From Sitta carolinensis (taxonomy: Eukaryota; Chordata; Aves; Passeriformes; Sittidae), in the NCBI GenBank assembly GCA_032173965.1, contig CM063294.1, positions 5,378,452 through 5,442,451 of the forward strand: 64,000 bases of DNA, given 5' to 3'. Made by a program: the position numbers and the translations under genes. The notes under the pieces were generated by a model. It was given only the letters and a program-made list of their open reading frames with translations, was not told where the DNA came from and made no database searches. Of the stretch, positions 13,352-25,370 are shown piece after piece; position 1 is the stretch's first letter, and every line of letters starts with the position of its first letter.

Positions 13352-13790
13352 GCAACAGCATCCCTGAAGTATTACAGAATTAGGCAAAATCCCAGATAAT
13401 CATAGAAAATGTAGTACCCATCTGGGTAGGAAGAAAACACTGCTCCCATTCCAATCTCTGTGTTTTTATCAGTCTGACCTGACAAAACTTTCCTACCTGA
13501 TTTCAAATCTCTAACTCAAGATTTGAGTTTTACACACACCAACCAAAAACTAGATAATGTACCTGGATGTAAGAGGAGCACTGATATTCTGCCCACATAG
13601 ACTACTGGAGATATGGTTTAAATACCAGAACTGGGAAGCTGATAGGGAGTTGCTAAAAAGAGAAACACATACATAGGATATTGAGGATTGTCAGGAGGTC
13701 CTAAAGGACTGGATCTTGGCTTGGCTTCTATGCACAGAAGATTAAAAATGAGTGTGCTCATTAAAAATCTAGATGTTTCAGCAGACCTCT
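13352..13790. other. Unique sequence, nothing recognised
   Basis: AT-rich unique DNA between the A27 run and the LTR-like element. It contains no open frame of note and no repeat I recognise. Confidence 0.6.
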
Positions 13791-14318
13791 TGTTAGGGGT
13801 ATAAGTGAGCAAACACACAGACAGTCACTCCACAACATGGAAAGGGCCCCAGTTTATTCTTTACAGCTCAGCCACACTGACCCTGACTGCAGCAGCTCCT
13901 CCTGCAGGGTCCAGCTGCAGCCTCTGCCTGCTGGCTCTCCCTGCTGCACTGGGGCTGCAGGGAGCAGTTTGCAGCCTCTGCCCACAGCTTTCAGCAGCTC
14001 CACTGGCACTGCAGGCTCCACCAGCAGCTCCAACCCCAGCACACCCACACTGACCTCACAGCTGAGCTGGGACAGCAGCAGCTCTCTGCCTTGGCTCTCT
14101 CTGCATTGCTCCTTCTCCAGCAAGGTTCCCGGGCCTCCTGCAGCTCCTCTCCTCACAAGGGCTCCCCTGCCCAGCCACCGCACCCCTTTGCTCACACTGA
14201 TCTTTAGCAGACACAGCTGTGACCCATTAAGGGCCAGGCTGCTCCTCCTCTTTGGTAATTAGCACAGCTGTGAGTAATCAGGGGTGAGGTTGCTTGTAAC
14301 CCCTTCTTCCACACTACA
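13791..14318 (-). mobile_element. LTR-like endogenous retrovirus element (candidate solo LTR, minus strand)
   Basis: A sharply bounded GC-rich block in AT-rich DNA. Read on the minus strand it starts TGTAGTG and ends CCTAACA, so it has TG...CA ends with TGT/ACA terminal symmetry. An AATAAA signal (plus 13853-13858) lies 62 nt before the 3' end, as expected for the R/U5 part of an LTR. Two identical 10-bp palindromes CACAGCTGTG (14212-14221 and 14263-14272), each an E-box, sit in the putative U3 part. Flanking bases do not form a target duplication at these exact ends, so boundaries may be off by several bases or the element may be truncated or rearranged. No gag, pol or env frame is present. 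Open frames of 113-141 codons across it on both strands reflect its GC content. Confidence 0.5.
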
Positions 14319-14757
14319 TATAGATATTTTCAGATTCAGAAGTAACAGTAATAATGCAACTTTTGGTGCCCATCCTGCCAGCCTGCTATAGTCTTAGTCC
14401 AACATGGAGGTGTTGATCCTGTCAGGAGAACCCACCTACAGCAGAGGTTTACATTCAAAAAGGGGACAGAGGAGTCCTTCCACTTTATTTGAACAAAGGG
14501 GGAGAGACCCCTGAGGCACACAGTGCCTTCCCTCGGGGTTTTGGGCGTGCAGCCTCCTTTCATCCCAAACTCCTGGCCCCACGGTTCCCTCCCCCTTTCC
14601 CCATTGCTGAGGCACTGGGAAGGTTCAGCCTTCCCAGCCACCTACCCCATACCCCCCTCAAACCCACTGCTTCACCCCAAAGCTCCCAAGCTCAGCCTTG
14701 TGCAGCCTCTTGTCTCTCAGGAGCCAGGCTATCTGGGCTGGTGACAAACCTGCTGAC
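14319..14757. mobile_element. GC-rich block, probable ERV-derived sequence, orientation unresolved
   Basis: It continues the GC-rich zone beyond the LTR-like element but is not a second copy of it. The minus strand carries AATAAA (plus 14484-14489) in a setting like an LTR R/U5 region. The plus strand carries TTTTGGTGCCC near 14,360, which resembles a retroviral primer-binding site, so the orientation clues conflict. The block may be a separate or nested LTR/ERV fragment. Overlapping frames on both strands (101-143 codons) show no retroviral protein motif. Confidence 0.35.
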
Positions 14758-14917
14758 CTTCACCCCCCACCCCTTCACCCCCCAACCTTCACCCCCATCC
14801 CTTTCCATACCCCCAACCTTCACCCCCCAACCTTCACCCCCCAAACCCTTCATCCCCATCCCTTCACCCCCCAAACTCTTCACCCCCCAAACCCTTCACC
14901 CCCATCCCTTCACCCCC
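14758..14917. repeat. C-rich minisatellite, about 11 units of 14-16 bp
   Basis: A tandem array built on the unit CTTCACCCCCCAAACC, with variants ending CCCAAC, CCCATCC and CCCACCC and one divergent unit, TTTCCATACCCCCAAC. The unit length varies by 1-2 bp, so the array does not preserve a reading frame, and the proline-, threonine- and histidine-rich translations of it are artefacts. The minus strand has closely spaced runs of five or six G, an arrangement predicted to favour G-quadruplex formation. It probably arose by expansion within the surrounding GC-rich retroelement-like block. Confidence 0.9.
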
Positions 14918-15300
14918 TGAATTCTCTGTGAAGACACGAGCACACATCTTTGCTCTCAGCCCCGAGTGCCTCCAGGACCCGGTGCAGTCTAGCCCAGGCT
15001 GGGCTGTGCCAGGTTCTGCTCCACTCACACACGTGGCTGCACCACATTTGGCCACAGTGAGATCGTAGGAGGTCTGTGCTTCCAAATACTCAGGGTTTCA
15101 GCACAAGCCCCTGGACATGTTACCAGAAGCACTCCAGCAGTGGGGACTGAGACACGCCTCTCCTCATTCCATGTGTCTTGCACAGGAAAACCATACAATT
15201 TTTCCCCCCCAAGGCTACGGGCACCTCCACTGACTCATGCTCTGTGTTATATCCAGGGATGCAACCCCTGCTTCAAGGGTGATAGTCTTAGAGAGAGGGA
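14918..15300. other. GC-rich continuation of the repeat zone, not identified
   Basis: Moderately GC-rich sequence following the minisatellite, grading back into AT-rich DNA after about 15,300. It includes a C8 run near 15,205. It may be the remaining part of the ERV-derived block, but no diagnostic motif was seen. Confidence 0.4.
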
Positions 15301-15756
15301 CACAAGACAATTCACACCAATTTGTCCAGAGACCAAACTTGCTGCACTGTGCAAAAGGCAAAAATACTAAAAAGAACTGTAATGTTTATTTGTTTAATTG
15401 AAATACAAGTGAGGAAAGCTTATTAGTTTATAATTTCTTTTTATTTTTTTATTTTTTTTAAATTCTAAGAAATTTGGCTGGAGTTTGGGATTTATGAAAT
15501 TTAATGGAGATTAAAAACTGGAGATTAGTCCATTGCAAGATGAATAAAACCTGCCCATGAGTGACACACTTGCAAGAAAGACTATTGTGACTTCAGGATA
15601 AACCGAGTAGGAAGAAATAATATCTTATTTGGATTTCAGGATTTAGTTCTGCAGAACTTTTTGGTCAAAATATTTTAAATAATGAAAATCACCTATTTTA
15701 CTCTAAAGGCAGTTACCACACAAGTTCCTGTTAGTACTGAGAACACATAACAAGCT
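15301..15756. other. AT-rich unique sequence, nothing recognised
   Basis: Unique AT-rich sequence between the GC-rich repeat zone and the CR1 fragment, with a T-rich patch near 15,437-15,462. No gene or repeat recognised. Confidence 0.6.
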
Positions 15757-15980
15757 TAGAATCATTAAATGGTTTGGGTAGAAGCAGCTTTAAAGCTCAT
15801 CTTGTTCCACCCCTGCCATGGCCAGGGACACCTTCCACTATCCCAGGTTGCTCCAAGCCCCCTCCAACCTGGCTCAAAACACTTCCAGGGAGGGGGCAGC
15901 CACAGCTTCTCAACACAAACTCTCTCAGTGTCTCACCACCCTCACCATAATTTTGTTTTTTTCTCCTACCCAATCTAAAC
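15757..15980 (-). mobile_element. CR1 LINE 3' end fragment (minus strand)
   Basis: Reading plus, the sequence runs through the reverse complement of the avian CR1 3' end: AGAATCATTAAATGGTTTGG, then TTGTTCCACCCCTGCCATGG, GGGACACCTTCCACTA, CCAGGTTGCTCCAAGCCCC, CAACCTGGCTCAAAACACTT, CCAGGGAGGGGGCAGCCACA, CTCACCACCCTCAC and finally CCAATCTAAAC. This is a 5'-truncated copy of about 220 bp, the usual outcome of CR1 insertion. It includes the end of the ORF2 reading region but no intact frame, and is inactive. Divergence from the consensus as I remember it looks moderate. Confidence 0.9.
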
Positions 15981-18900
15981 ATAATGAATACTTTTGAATA
16001 TTAGATAATTACACTCTTCCATAAAGTAATGTTATATTCCTTTTCTTATGTCACCTGCTAAGGGTTTTCCTACAAAATATAGCAATAAAAATTAGGATTT
16101 TTAGAGTCAGATTTTATATGCTTCAACTTATTTCTTTGACTAGTAATAGCATAACAGCTAACATGACTTCTTTCAGTGCCCATAGAGATTGAAAAGCTCA
16201 GATTAACTCTGCATACTCCAAGAACAATTTAATTATTTTTGTTTGCAGGAGGTGACAAACCATGTTATTGACACTGGAATCACTGAAGGATTGCACTCAG
16301 GAAATTAGGCTTTTTCCCCACCCCAGACAAAAACACTGTTTTCTCAAACCATTAATTTAATATCCCTCCTTAAAGTGCTTTTAAAGAATTGTAGTGTTAC
16401 AGTGTACATAGAGTCACTTGCCTGGAAAATTATTTCTATTTTTTTAATGATTTCTCTGTTTTAATGCGCATTTTGCCATCAAAGGTAGAGTAACACGTGG
16501 TCCTTGCCATGAAAGACTCAATATCATTTTGTGTGAGAAGCTCTGTGTTATATCAACCCATCCAGGAATATAAGAATTTCCCACTCCTAGTGCACACCTA
16601 TTTCCTTACACTGCACCATGTATTCTTAGAAATGCCTGTAGAAACATCTTATGTGTATCACTAAATATTTTTCAGTGCAAAGATGTTCTTGCCACTTTTT
16701 TTTCATTCTCAGAAGCTGTCCTAGGTTCCATCTCCCCTGTCAACTCTTGTGGCTGAAAAGAAATGATACAAACCTGAATCCTTAGTTAAGAAAGTTAACA
16801 CAAGCCCCATGTTTCCCTTCAAGCTGCCAATGCACCTGGGACAATTTGATGCTGTTTCCAAACAAAACTAGAGAAATTAGTATTAAATACTGTACCTCAG
16901 TCATAATTTCCTCATTGGCTGTGACTACCTTAATTTGGACAAGGGCATTTCTCAGTAATGGGATCATAAAACTGCCTTTGGTAGAAACTCCACTGCAGAG
17001 CACTGGATACTGATGCTGTTTGGAAGGGGCACAACAAACTCATCTGTCACCTGAAATCCTTGTTTGGGAAAGCGTCTACACTGGTAAGATCCTGAAACAT
17101 AGTGATGTGAGACTGGAATGCTTTTTCCTCTTCAAATTTCAAGTTTCTGTGAGTAGAAATGCCTAAATAGCATGGCAAGCTCGTGTGAGGAAAAGTACAG
17201 CCAGTAGATTTTGTGTAATGTTGTAGATGTGATTTCATACTGATGAAACCAACTTATACTGCACTTAAAACAAGAGTAAAAAACTTTTCTGTCACCTCAC
17301 AGTAAGCTGCTGTAAATCAGTATCAACTCTACTCCTTAAAAAGCATTGTTGTGCTATAGAAATTGGAAACTGGACTTCATGTCAGCACAGACAGAAAGAC
17401 TATTAAAAAAGGTCTCCTTTCCCCAAAATAGTCACCAGTTAGGAGCTGTAAGCCTGAGCGAGACATCTTCAAAACCACAGGAAAAACAACCTAGTGGTCA
17501 GGGAAATTACCGAGTATTAGGAATCTGAAAGAAGAGAAAAAAAAAAAAAAAAATAGAAACAGTTGTGGCTACTCCTTTTTTTCTTAATACAAATTCCTTG
17601 TAGATATAGAGGACCAAAGTCAAATTATTAGTTTTGCCTAATATCTCCCATATGCGTTATTCATATCATGTACAGGACTGCTTCACATGGGCTATAAGTT
17701 TACACACATTTTGAAGAGTATATATAAAAATATGTGCACATTCTGACTCATGTACATACATAGAACTTCTCCCTCCACTTTCATCTCCTTTCATCCATCT
17801 CCTTCATCACAGATGCACACACACCTCTGCTGAAATGAAATATTTCTCACTGCTTGAGTTGGCTACAGTTTTAAGTTCAAACTAGTGATTTTTTTTTTCT
17901 TCTGTGTTCACATCTATATTTTTTCTCTACAGGATTTAAAGCTTGAGAAGCATGAAAGATAGAGTGAAAATAAATTTGAATTCTATATTACAAAAAAATG
18001 TGAATATCAAAAGATTCCTTCACAGCTGTGTGACTGCTAGCATTTGTAAAGAGTCAAAGAATCCTGGAATACAAAAAGGCAGAAACACCGTTGGTTTTTC
18101 AATCAGGTGTATAGAGAAAAAGCAAAAGAAAAAAATCTATAGGAACAGCAAGAAGGTCTAGGGGTGGGTGACAGGTAAAACCTATTTCTTTAAATTAAAC
18201 AGTCATTTCTAGAATCACTTGAGCAGGAGGATGATATGAAAGATTGACATATTCAGTTCTACTCTTTAAACTGTGGTTTGCATTTTGCCAGCAATATAAG
18301 GAAGAAGATGAAAGATGTCTTTCCTTATTCCTTACTTAAATGACGTGTCTATTTAGAATGACATTTAATAAAAGATACAATTTTTGTGTAGTTATTATTT
18401 GTATTACCAGTGCATCTAAGACTTCTAGTGATAAACCAGAACCTTGCTGTGATAATGATTCAGGTACTGAGAAATGACTTTGTGTGACTCTGAGCATGTT
18501 CCATATTCTGCAATGCTAATGGGAGGAATGAGACAGGACTACTTTAATCCCCCCAGTAAATTCCTGTCTGCCGTTCAAAAACTGCAGCCAAAAAAGATCA
18601 TCCATTGCTAGAAAGTTTCTGGCTCAAGAGGAACAACAGCACACAAAGACTCAGTGAGGTGGTACTGCGTAGTTTGCCCTACCAGCAACCTAATAATGTC
18701 TTATAGTCTCCTGGGAAAAAATGTTAAAATTAATATCAAACAATTTGGGGTGCAAAAGGAAAACTTTTTCACTATGTTCTTCTGAAACATTTTAAAAGAG
18801 ACAAAGTTCTTAGTAAAGCAGAAGGGAAGCTACTCACAAAAGGGAGATGCCTGTGCTCAGTTTCATAATTTCTCATTGTTTGATCCTTTTCCATTTCCTT

Positions 18901-19333
18901 ACTTCTAATCCTCAAGTCATCCTCACTTCTCACAGATTCACCAGCTCCCAGGCTGGTACCAGTCACAGTAACTCATTGTCACTAAAGTTCTGCTCTGAGG
19001 TTTTCAACAATACTTCAAGTACCTAGGTACAGACTTAGCATAAATTGTAAAAATTTTGTACCTCTTGTGTTTTTAGAGTCTGATCATACCCATTAGAAAA
19101 TCTCCTCTTTTGCTTAAATCTAATAATTGTAACAGGTTCTTCTAGCCTGAGCAAGAACAAAGGAGGTGGAATAAAAGGACTTTTGGATGTCCTGTAACAG
19201 AGAGGAAGAAGATGCTTGTTGGTTTTAATGAATTCTTCCTGAATGGAGCTAAGTATTAGGTTAATTCTGTATCCTCACCAAATATTCATACAAAAATCTA
19301 CAGGCACTAACCACAAGTGAGCTGTTTGCAAGT
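15981..19333. other. AT-rich unique sequence, no gene seen
   Basis: About 3.3 kb of unique sequence. Open frames are no longer than 73 codons and mostly shadowed by other frames. It includes an A17 run at 17,537-17,553. No retroelement tail or RNA gene was recognised. Confidence 0.7.
17537..17553. repeat. A17 homopolymer
   Basis: Seventeen A residues preceded by a GAAGAG purine stretch. No retrotransposed gene is recognisable upstream. Confidence 0.9.
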
Positions 19334-19391
19334 TACATGATTAGATCTTCAATGTCCCCTGCAACCCAAACCATTCTATTATTCTATGATT
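19334..19391 (+). mobile_element. CR1 LINE extreme 3' tail (plus strand)
   Basis: A short, severely 5'-truncated CR1 copy: ATGATTAGATCTTCAATG, then CAACCCAAACCATTCTATT and ATTCTATGAT. It contains the diagnostic CR1 terminus and its short ATTCTATG-type terminal repeat. At under 60 bp it is only the reverse-transcription start end of the element, and has no coding content. Confidence 0.85.
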
Positions 19392-22300
19392 ACAGTCACT
19401 GTCAGTAAAAAATATAAGCCAAAACCCAGAAATCTGGCATGCTGATAGCTAGAGCTGAATCTGTGAGCAAGACTCAAACAGTGTTCTTTACATGCTAGCT
19501 AATGAACTAAACGATAGAAAAAAACCTCATCAATACTGAAGATTTTCTAAAGACTTTTCTATGTATTACAGACACTGTTGGAGGAAGGGCTGTTCATTTA
19601 AATTTGCCAGAACTTTATTAGAACTGTTGACTCATTATTACTATATTTCAGTTCATTAGACATCACAATTTTTAAATGAATTACTGTCTTTTTTCTAATC
19701 TCTCCTATTTTTTGGCTCTTAAACAGACAAATATATACAGCCTGAAAACTATGCAGTAAATTTTATTTTGTGGGGAAAAATAGCAAAAAAAAAAGCCACT
19801 TTGGATGCACATGGTTCTGATCTTTTGATTTTGTCTTCAGATTTGCTTCAGTCTCCTCTCTCACAGTGTTTCTGAGGCAGCAGAATATTGGTAGCTTACA
19901 AAAATGTCTTTTTATTTTCTTGTGTACATGTCATATAAAAATGTATAATATGGAAAGAGCATAGTTGCTAAAATATAAAGTTAAATGTCAATTGGAAGAG
20001 AGAACATTTGATCTGCATCTTCTGTGGACAGTTTGCCCTTTGGATAAGCAGCTACTGTAATTATGAAAAACTGGAGATTGCTTTGCATGGACTTTGCTTT
20101 TTTCCACACAGACCAGTATAATGTTTTCCAGCTAAGTAAGCTGTGTATGTCCATAAATCTGACCAGAAAAAATGCAGTTGAGCTACGGGGCAACAGTATC
20201 AGTGGAGGCTGAGCTCACCTATGGTGAAAATGTCCTTTAAACAGTTGTGCAAATAGGGTATTCCAAATATTAGATAAGTGAAATTAAAACAGTTACGTTT
20301 TGGAAAAGATTTTAAGGAATTTTATTCAGAACTACATCAATTGCAGTAGTGAAGAAATTAATATATACATGTGTTTGTTTATATTTATCATTATAATGAA
20401 AACAGCCTGCCCATTACTTGGGAGTCCAGCAGTGCCCCTTAAATTGGAAGGGCCAGGAATGAGAGCACCCATGTGCACTACCACAGGTTTTGTTTCACTT
20501 GCTCTGAGTTCTGCGTAGCACAGCCTGGCAAGATGCAAAACCCAAAGCTAACTAGGCAATCTAGAGTAAATAAATACATATCTCTAATGAGCTGAAAAAG
20601 TAAAAGGTCAGAGGCTGAGCTTTTGACAACATCCTAAGGAACATGTCCAGCTGTTGGAATCCCAGCCTTTGACATCACACAGGCAACTGGTTTTGAAATC
20701 TTGAAATAATACCTGAAAAAATTGTAGGTGTTTTTCATATGAAAAATAAAATAGGATCAAAAAAAAAAAAAAAAAAGAGAAAAAAAGAAAGTCTTTTCAA
20801 CACACCTTCAGAATTGTTTTTTATTCTTTCTTTTATATTCTATTCAGCTTTTATCAAAGTGTCTACATCAAACTAAGCTCCTCTCAGAGGACGCATCATT
20901 TGAAGCCAGTAATGCCAGAAGAGAAGCTGCCTTTGCAGAAATGCTTGCATTTTAGCTAACTGCTTTTTTTTTCCCCTTGACCAGTTCTAAATAGTAAACT
21001 CTTCAAACTTTCATTCAGCTCCAGAAAAAAAAAAAAATAAAAAAATTCTTTTGTTTGTAAAGACCTTAAAAATATATAAAACAACTGATACTTCCATCAC
21101 AACGTGCTGTCCTCAGTAAGCCTTTAGAAGAACATTCAAACACTGCCAAAATCCACCTGGAGTTAATTTCTCTCTCTTACATAGTATCAGCTCAGGGCAG
21201 GAAACTTAAAACTGATTTCTTCTCCCATATGAACTCTGCTCTCAAGTGGGCAGCTGTGTCCCTTGCCAATTAAATACCCAAATGTTGTGCTCTACACAGC
21301 CATATGTATCTTGAACTCAACATCCCTCCTTGTGGGTTCAAAACAATCAATTTAAAACAGATCAGGAATGAAAAACATACATTTGAATAAACCAAGCAGT
21401 CATATCACTTCATTACTGTGTACAAACACAAATACAAATGAATCCTGAAGATTCATTTTGTCCACAGACACAAGGCAGCTCCCCAACGCTCCTGGTCCCA
21501 GCTGTGCCCAGCCAGCAGCGCTGCCTCCAGAGCTCTGCCCTGTGTCCTTTCCCTTGGCAGCACTGCTGGGCTCAGCCTGACCCTGCCCAAACACTGGGAG
21601 CTCAGACACTCAGAGCCTCGTGGATAATGGACACACTGGCCAGCGAAGGGTTCTGGTTTTTATATTATATACTAATCATATTTACTCACACTTGAGAGCA
21701 ACTGCAAGTAAAACAAACATTGCTCTAACACCAGGTTTTAAAGAGAAAAGAAGTAGACCAAGGAGAATATTTATCAGCGTGCTTCAACCTTAGCTGTGTT
21801 TTATGACACAGCATTTCTGTGGTAAAAGTACAGCAATACTGTTAAAGCTTTTTTATTCCCATTTAATCCACACTAAATTGCATTTGTAAAAAGCAGCAGT
21901 GTTTTTGCTCCCACAAGGTTGAGAGAGAGGCCCAGTAATTGTGCTATTCTAATATTGAGTTACTGATCTTTAGTATTATCCCTTCAAGGGATACATTTCA
22001 TACAACCCCAGAAACAGCAATGCTCTTCAAACGGCAGATGAATTAGCCCTCTGCAATTTTTCCTATTGCCATTTTGCTTCTATTGGTTAGAAACCATCTA
22101 AAAAAAATTATTACAAGGCATAAAATATGATCAGATTGTCCATCTAGCAACTGTTTATGTAACTTCTGAAATATTTATACTGAAGTCTTGTCATTCTTCA
22201 TTTTCACATTTTGATTTTGCTCTTTCACTATTACAGAAAAAAATTAAAGAACGTGTCATGCTGTAAATTTGGATTTCTTCTTTCTTTCTTTAAAATGTAG

Positions 22301-22660
22301 AGCCTTCTGACATTTTCAGGCAACTAGAATGTCAGTTAGACATAATCAGTAATTCATTTAAAGTAATTGCCTTCAAAAATATCTGTTATGTTTTTCAGTT
22401 AAAAATGAAGTGTAAATACTCTTAATACGATATTTCAAACTGAGATTCAAGCTAACTGATTTGCAAACTCTGGCTGCTACTCTGCTACATCAAAGGATCA
22501 TGAAACCTGCCATTGAGAAGCCTCTTGTTGAAACAGGGGAGCAATCGACAGCAGGTACAACACAAAAAATAAGAATATTACTCAGACAAAACTGCAGGGA
22601 AGATTTCTGTAGGCAGTGGGAGCTTGAAGACAGGTTCAGAACAAAATTAATCTGACGAAA
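19392..22660. other. AT-rich unique sequence with poly(A) runs and a GC-richer patch
   Basis: No supported gene. It contains an A18 run (20,759-20,776) followed by GAGA/AAAAAAG, an interrupted A tract at 21,025-21,046, and a GC-richer patch at about 21,430-21,640. The patch has overlapping plus and minus open frames (85 and 69 codons) and no recognised motif. A weak tRNA-box-like pattern is visible on the minus strand near 19,450-19,510 but is too degenerate to annotate. Confidence 0.6.
20759..20776. repeat. A18 homopolymer with purine extension
   Basis: Eighteen A residues followed by GAGAAAAAAGAAAG. Low-complexity purine tract with no assignable source element. Confidence 0.9.
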
Positions 22661-22679
22661 CAGGTAAGAGGAAAATGGC

Positions 22680-22860
22680 TGTTTGGGGCTGCCTGCTTGT
22701 TGCCTTCCTGGCTGGTGGGGACAGCGTGGTGGTGATGTTGGTGAGCTCAGTGGGGATCCGACACCGTCCGTCCCGCCGCTTCACCCCCAGGAGCCAGAGC
22801 CCTTGGGCAGGTCCCTTAACTTTGCTCTCCAACACGAAGTTGGGAATTGTGTGAGTAATG
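22680..22860. other. GC-richer patch with a local CpG cluster, unassigned
   Basis: It includes a short CpG-dense run near 22,756-22,782, unusual for CpG-depleted bird DNA. A minus-strand frame (22,647-22,934, 95 codons) and plus-strand frames overlap here. None has a domain I know. A consensus donor word CAGGTAAGA lies just upstream at 22,661-22,669 on the plus strand, but no matching acceptor defines an exon. Confidence 0.35.
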
Positions 22861-22920
22861 CTGCCATTAGCTAGATGGAGGATTCCTGATGATTTGGACT
22901 GTACACAAATTGCTTTGCAG

Positions 22921-23060
22921 CAGTTCAGTTGCAATGTTAATGCAGCGCGTGATCATTGAAATGCACGAGAGCAGCAAAATGCAAACGCAGACATTTGTTT
23001 TCCAGCCAATCTGATATAAGTGTAATTCATATCACTGTAATGAGGTCTGCTTACTTCCTG
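22921..23060. promoter_or_regulatory. Candidate conserved non-coding element
   Basis: Repeat-free sequence dense in developmental transcription-factor words: octamer-like ATGCAAAC (22,979-22,986), a CCAAT word (23,006-23,010), a GTAATTCAT homeodomain-type word, and GTTAATGCAGCGCGTG with two CpGs. There is no coding signature. The call rests on sequence texture only and needs alignment to other amniotes. Confidence 0.3.
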
Positions 23061-25352
23061 TCTTTTTTGAAGTCTCTACACCTTCTCAAGGGCAAAATTG
23101 TTTTCTAAATAGAGTCTGTCTGAATTGAGTCTCTTCTGTTGAAGTACTCCATCAGAGAGAACTAAAATAACTCCTATTTACACATAGACCCCGTCCTCAT
23201 AATATTTGCATGTTGTCTGGAAGCCTGTAGCCTTCTAAATCTATAAACAGCTCACAAAGTCACATGCTAATTTCTCAAGGATCAAGAAGTTGGTTAAAGT
23301 CAGAAAAAATATAAAATGCAATTACAAACCAAGAATAAAAAATGAAGGTACAGTATATAATAACAGTATATACAGAATAAGAGATTTTTTTTTTACTATT
23401 TCAGCTTACCTAGCCACATCTGCATTAATAACAAGAGGAAGGCCAGCACTGAGAATCTGGAATAATTGCTGGTTAAAAACTAAACAAACATAAAAAAACC
23501 TCAGCCTCCTTCACCAGTAACCCCAAACTAATAGTAAAACCCAAACAAACACCAAGCATTTCATCTTGTCAAAACAGGAATAACTAAACTCGTGATATAA
23601 AAGCAATGAAAAGAAGCAAAAATAAATAATTTCTGATACTCCATGTCTCTTATTTGTAATGTTATCCATTCCAAGACTCTTACTGACAAGTGTTACTTGA
23701 GCTCATTGGCTGTGAACCACTGACATTTGGGCAGCCCTTCTAAAAAAAGGGCATAGGAGACTGGATGTGTAGCAGCCACAGTATTGAACAGCTGAATATT
23801 TTCTTTAATATGCTGTAGCTTTAATCTGCAACACTCAAATCTATCTGCTGGCTCTCTTTTTTCTGTCAGGAATTAGGTAACATATGTATGTGCATATAGG
23901 ACATTGTGATGACCTTTGGCTTTTTATGGAAACTGTTTCTTACAAATCCTCCATTTGGACATGTCTGTTTTCACTCCATATTTACCAGATGTCACAACTT
24001 CACTTTTGTTCATGCATCACAAAACAGATTCAGTGCTGTTCTTTTCTGTAATCCTCAAACAGATTTAAGGATGACAGGTAGAAAATAATTTTAGTAATCC
24101 TTTCATTACCTACCTTCTTGTCACCTTAGAAAGTGATAGAGTAATGCATTGCCTCAGCTAAACAAACCTCTGGACATCTTTGATCCCTGCTTTTGGTTAA
24201 TTGGTTCTATTTTGATCAAGCTAAATTAAGTCCCTGCTCTTGAAGTAGAGTTACACTGAAACAGTTGCCTTAATTTCTTTTTTGCTGCCTCAGGGCAACA
24301 GAAAAGCCCATGTAATCCATCCAGGAAGCGCTGATTCACTTGTGATAGCAAGTGTAGCTGAAAACACAAAAACCCCTTTCCACTAAGAATTTTCACTCAT
24401 TCAACACGTGCTGGACATTCCAGGAATAGATAAGAAAAACTATGCTCCACTTATCACTTTTTTCTCCCCACAGTTATATACTAAATGCACACTATAACTG
24501 TTCACTAAATATACACTATGTATTAAATGTGAATGGGGCATTTCACATTTAACTTTAAACTTGAAATGGAAATGCAAATCACAATATAATCAAGCAACCT
24601 CCCTCCTTACAGTGGCAAGTGGCCCTCTTTGGAAATTCCCCAGACTGATCTAACATGCCTCAACTCCCAGTCAAACATACCCATTTCTCCAGGATTCATC
24701 ACAAATAATGCCTTTTTTTTTTTTTAAAGAAGGTTCTTGCTTTTACCAGCATTTCCTTTGCATATCAAACATTCATTCTACCATAATTACTATTAATAAA
24801 AGGACCAGAAAGGAAGAACAGACTTTGTTATCTTCTCACCACCCAGTTCCTTAACAGAATCAGCAGGAAATAGATCAAAGGCTGACATAGCCAGCAGAAA
24901 GTATCCATTTCCTGACCTGCCCTTTTGCCTCGTTTGTAGAATTTGGGAAGTATTTACTCATCTTTCCCCCTCTCCCTCCTTGCTCTCTGCATCCCAGGCA
25001 TTTCTGGTATCAAGAGAGCAGAGAGCTCCTCCATCCAGGTCCTGCCTTTTGACCCCTGCAGCAAAAACCTCCTTATTACCACTCTGTACTCTAAGGATTT
25101 ATTTACCACGGCGTGCAGTTGGTTCAGAATACTTTCAGATCTACTCCACAGTGGTATAAATAATTTCACAGCACAGAGGCAAACTTGGGCTTTTCCCTAA
25201 GAACACAGCCCCTCTCAAAGCCTTCTGCAGGTCCCCACACACAGAAGTGAGGGGGTTTGGAGTTAGGAGTGTATGAAGCTCCTCTTAACTGAAATTGCCC
25301 TGTCAAGAACAGGAACTGCATAGGATGAATTTGAACAAATGAAGCCTAGATA

Positions 25353-25370
25353 TTTTTTTTTTTTTTTTTT
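25353..25370. repeat. T18 homopolymer
   Basis: Eighteen T residues. On the minus strand this would be a poly(A), but the preceding minus-strand sequence shows no SINE or retrocopy I can recognise. Confidence 0.9.

Noticed and set aside
13805..14262. Serine- and proline-rich open frames on both strands (up to 141 codons)
   Set aside because: They lie inside the GC-rich LTR-like element and are open in several frames at once, which reflects composition and not coding.
14489..14931. Proline-, threonine- and histidine-rich frames (up to 143 codons) that look like a repeat protein
   Set aside because: They are translations of the C-rich minisatellite, whose units vary by 1-2 bp and so do not keep one frame.
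18051..18100. AGAATCCTGGAATAC words resembling the reverse CR1 terminus
   Set aside because: Similarity stops after about 15 bp and none of the inner CR1 words follows, so it is not supported as a CR1 copy.
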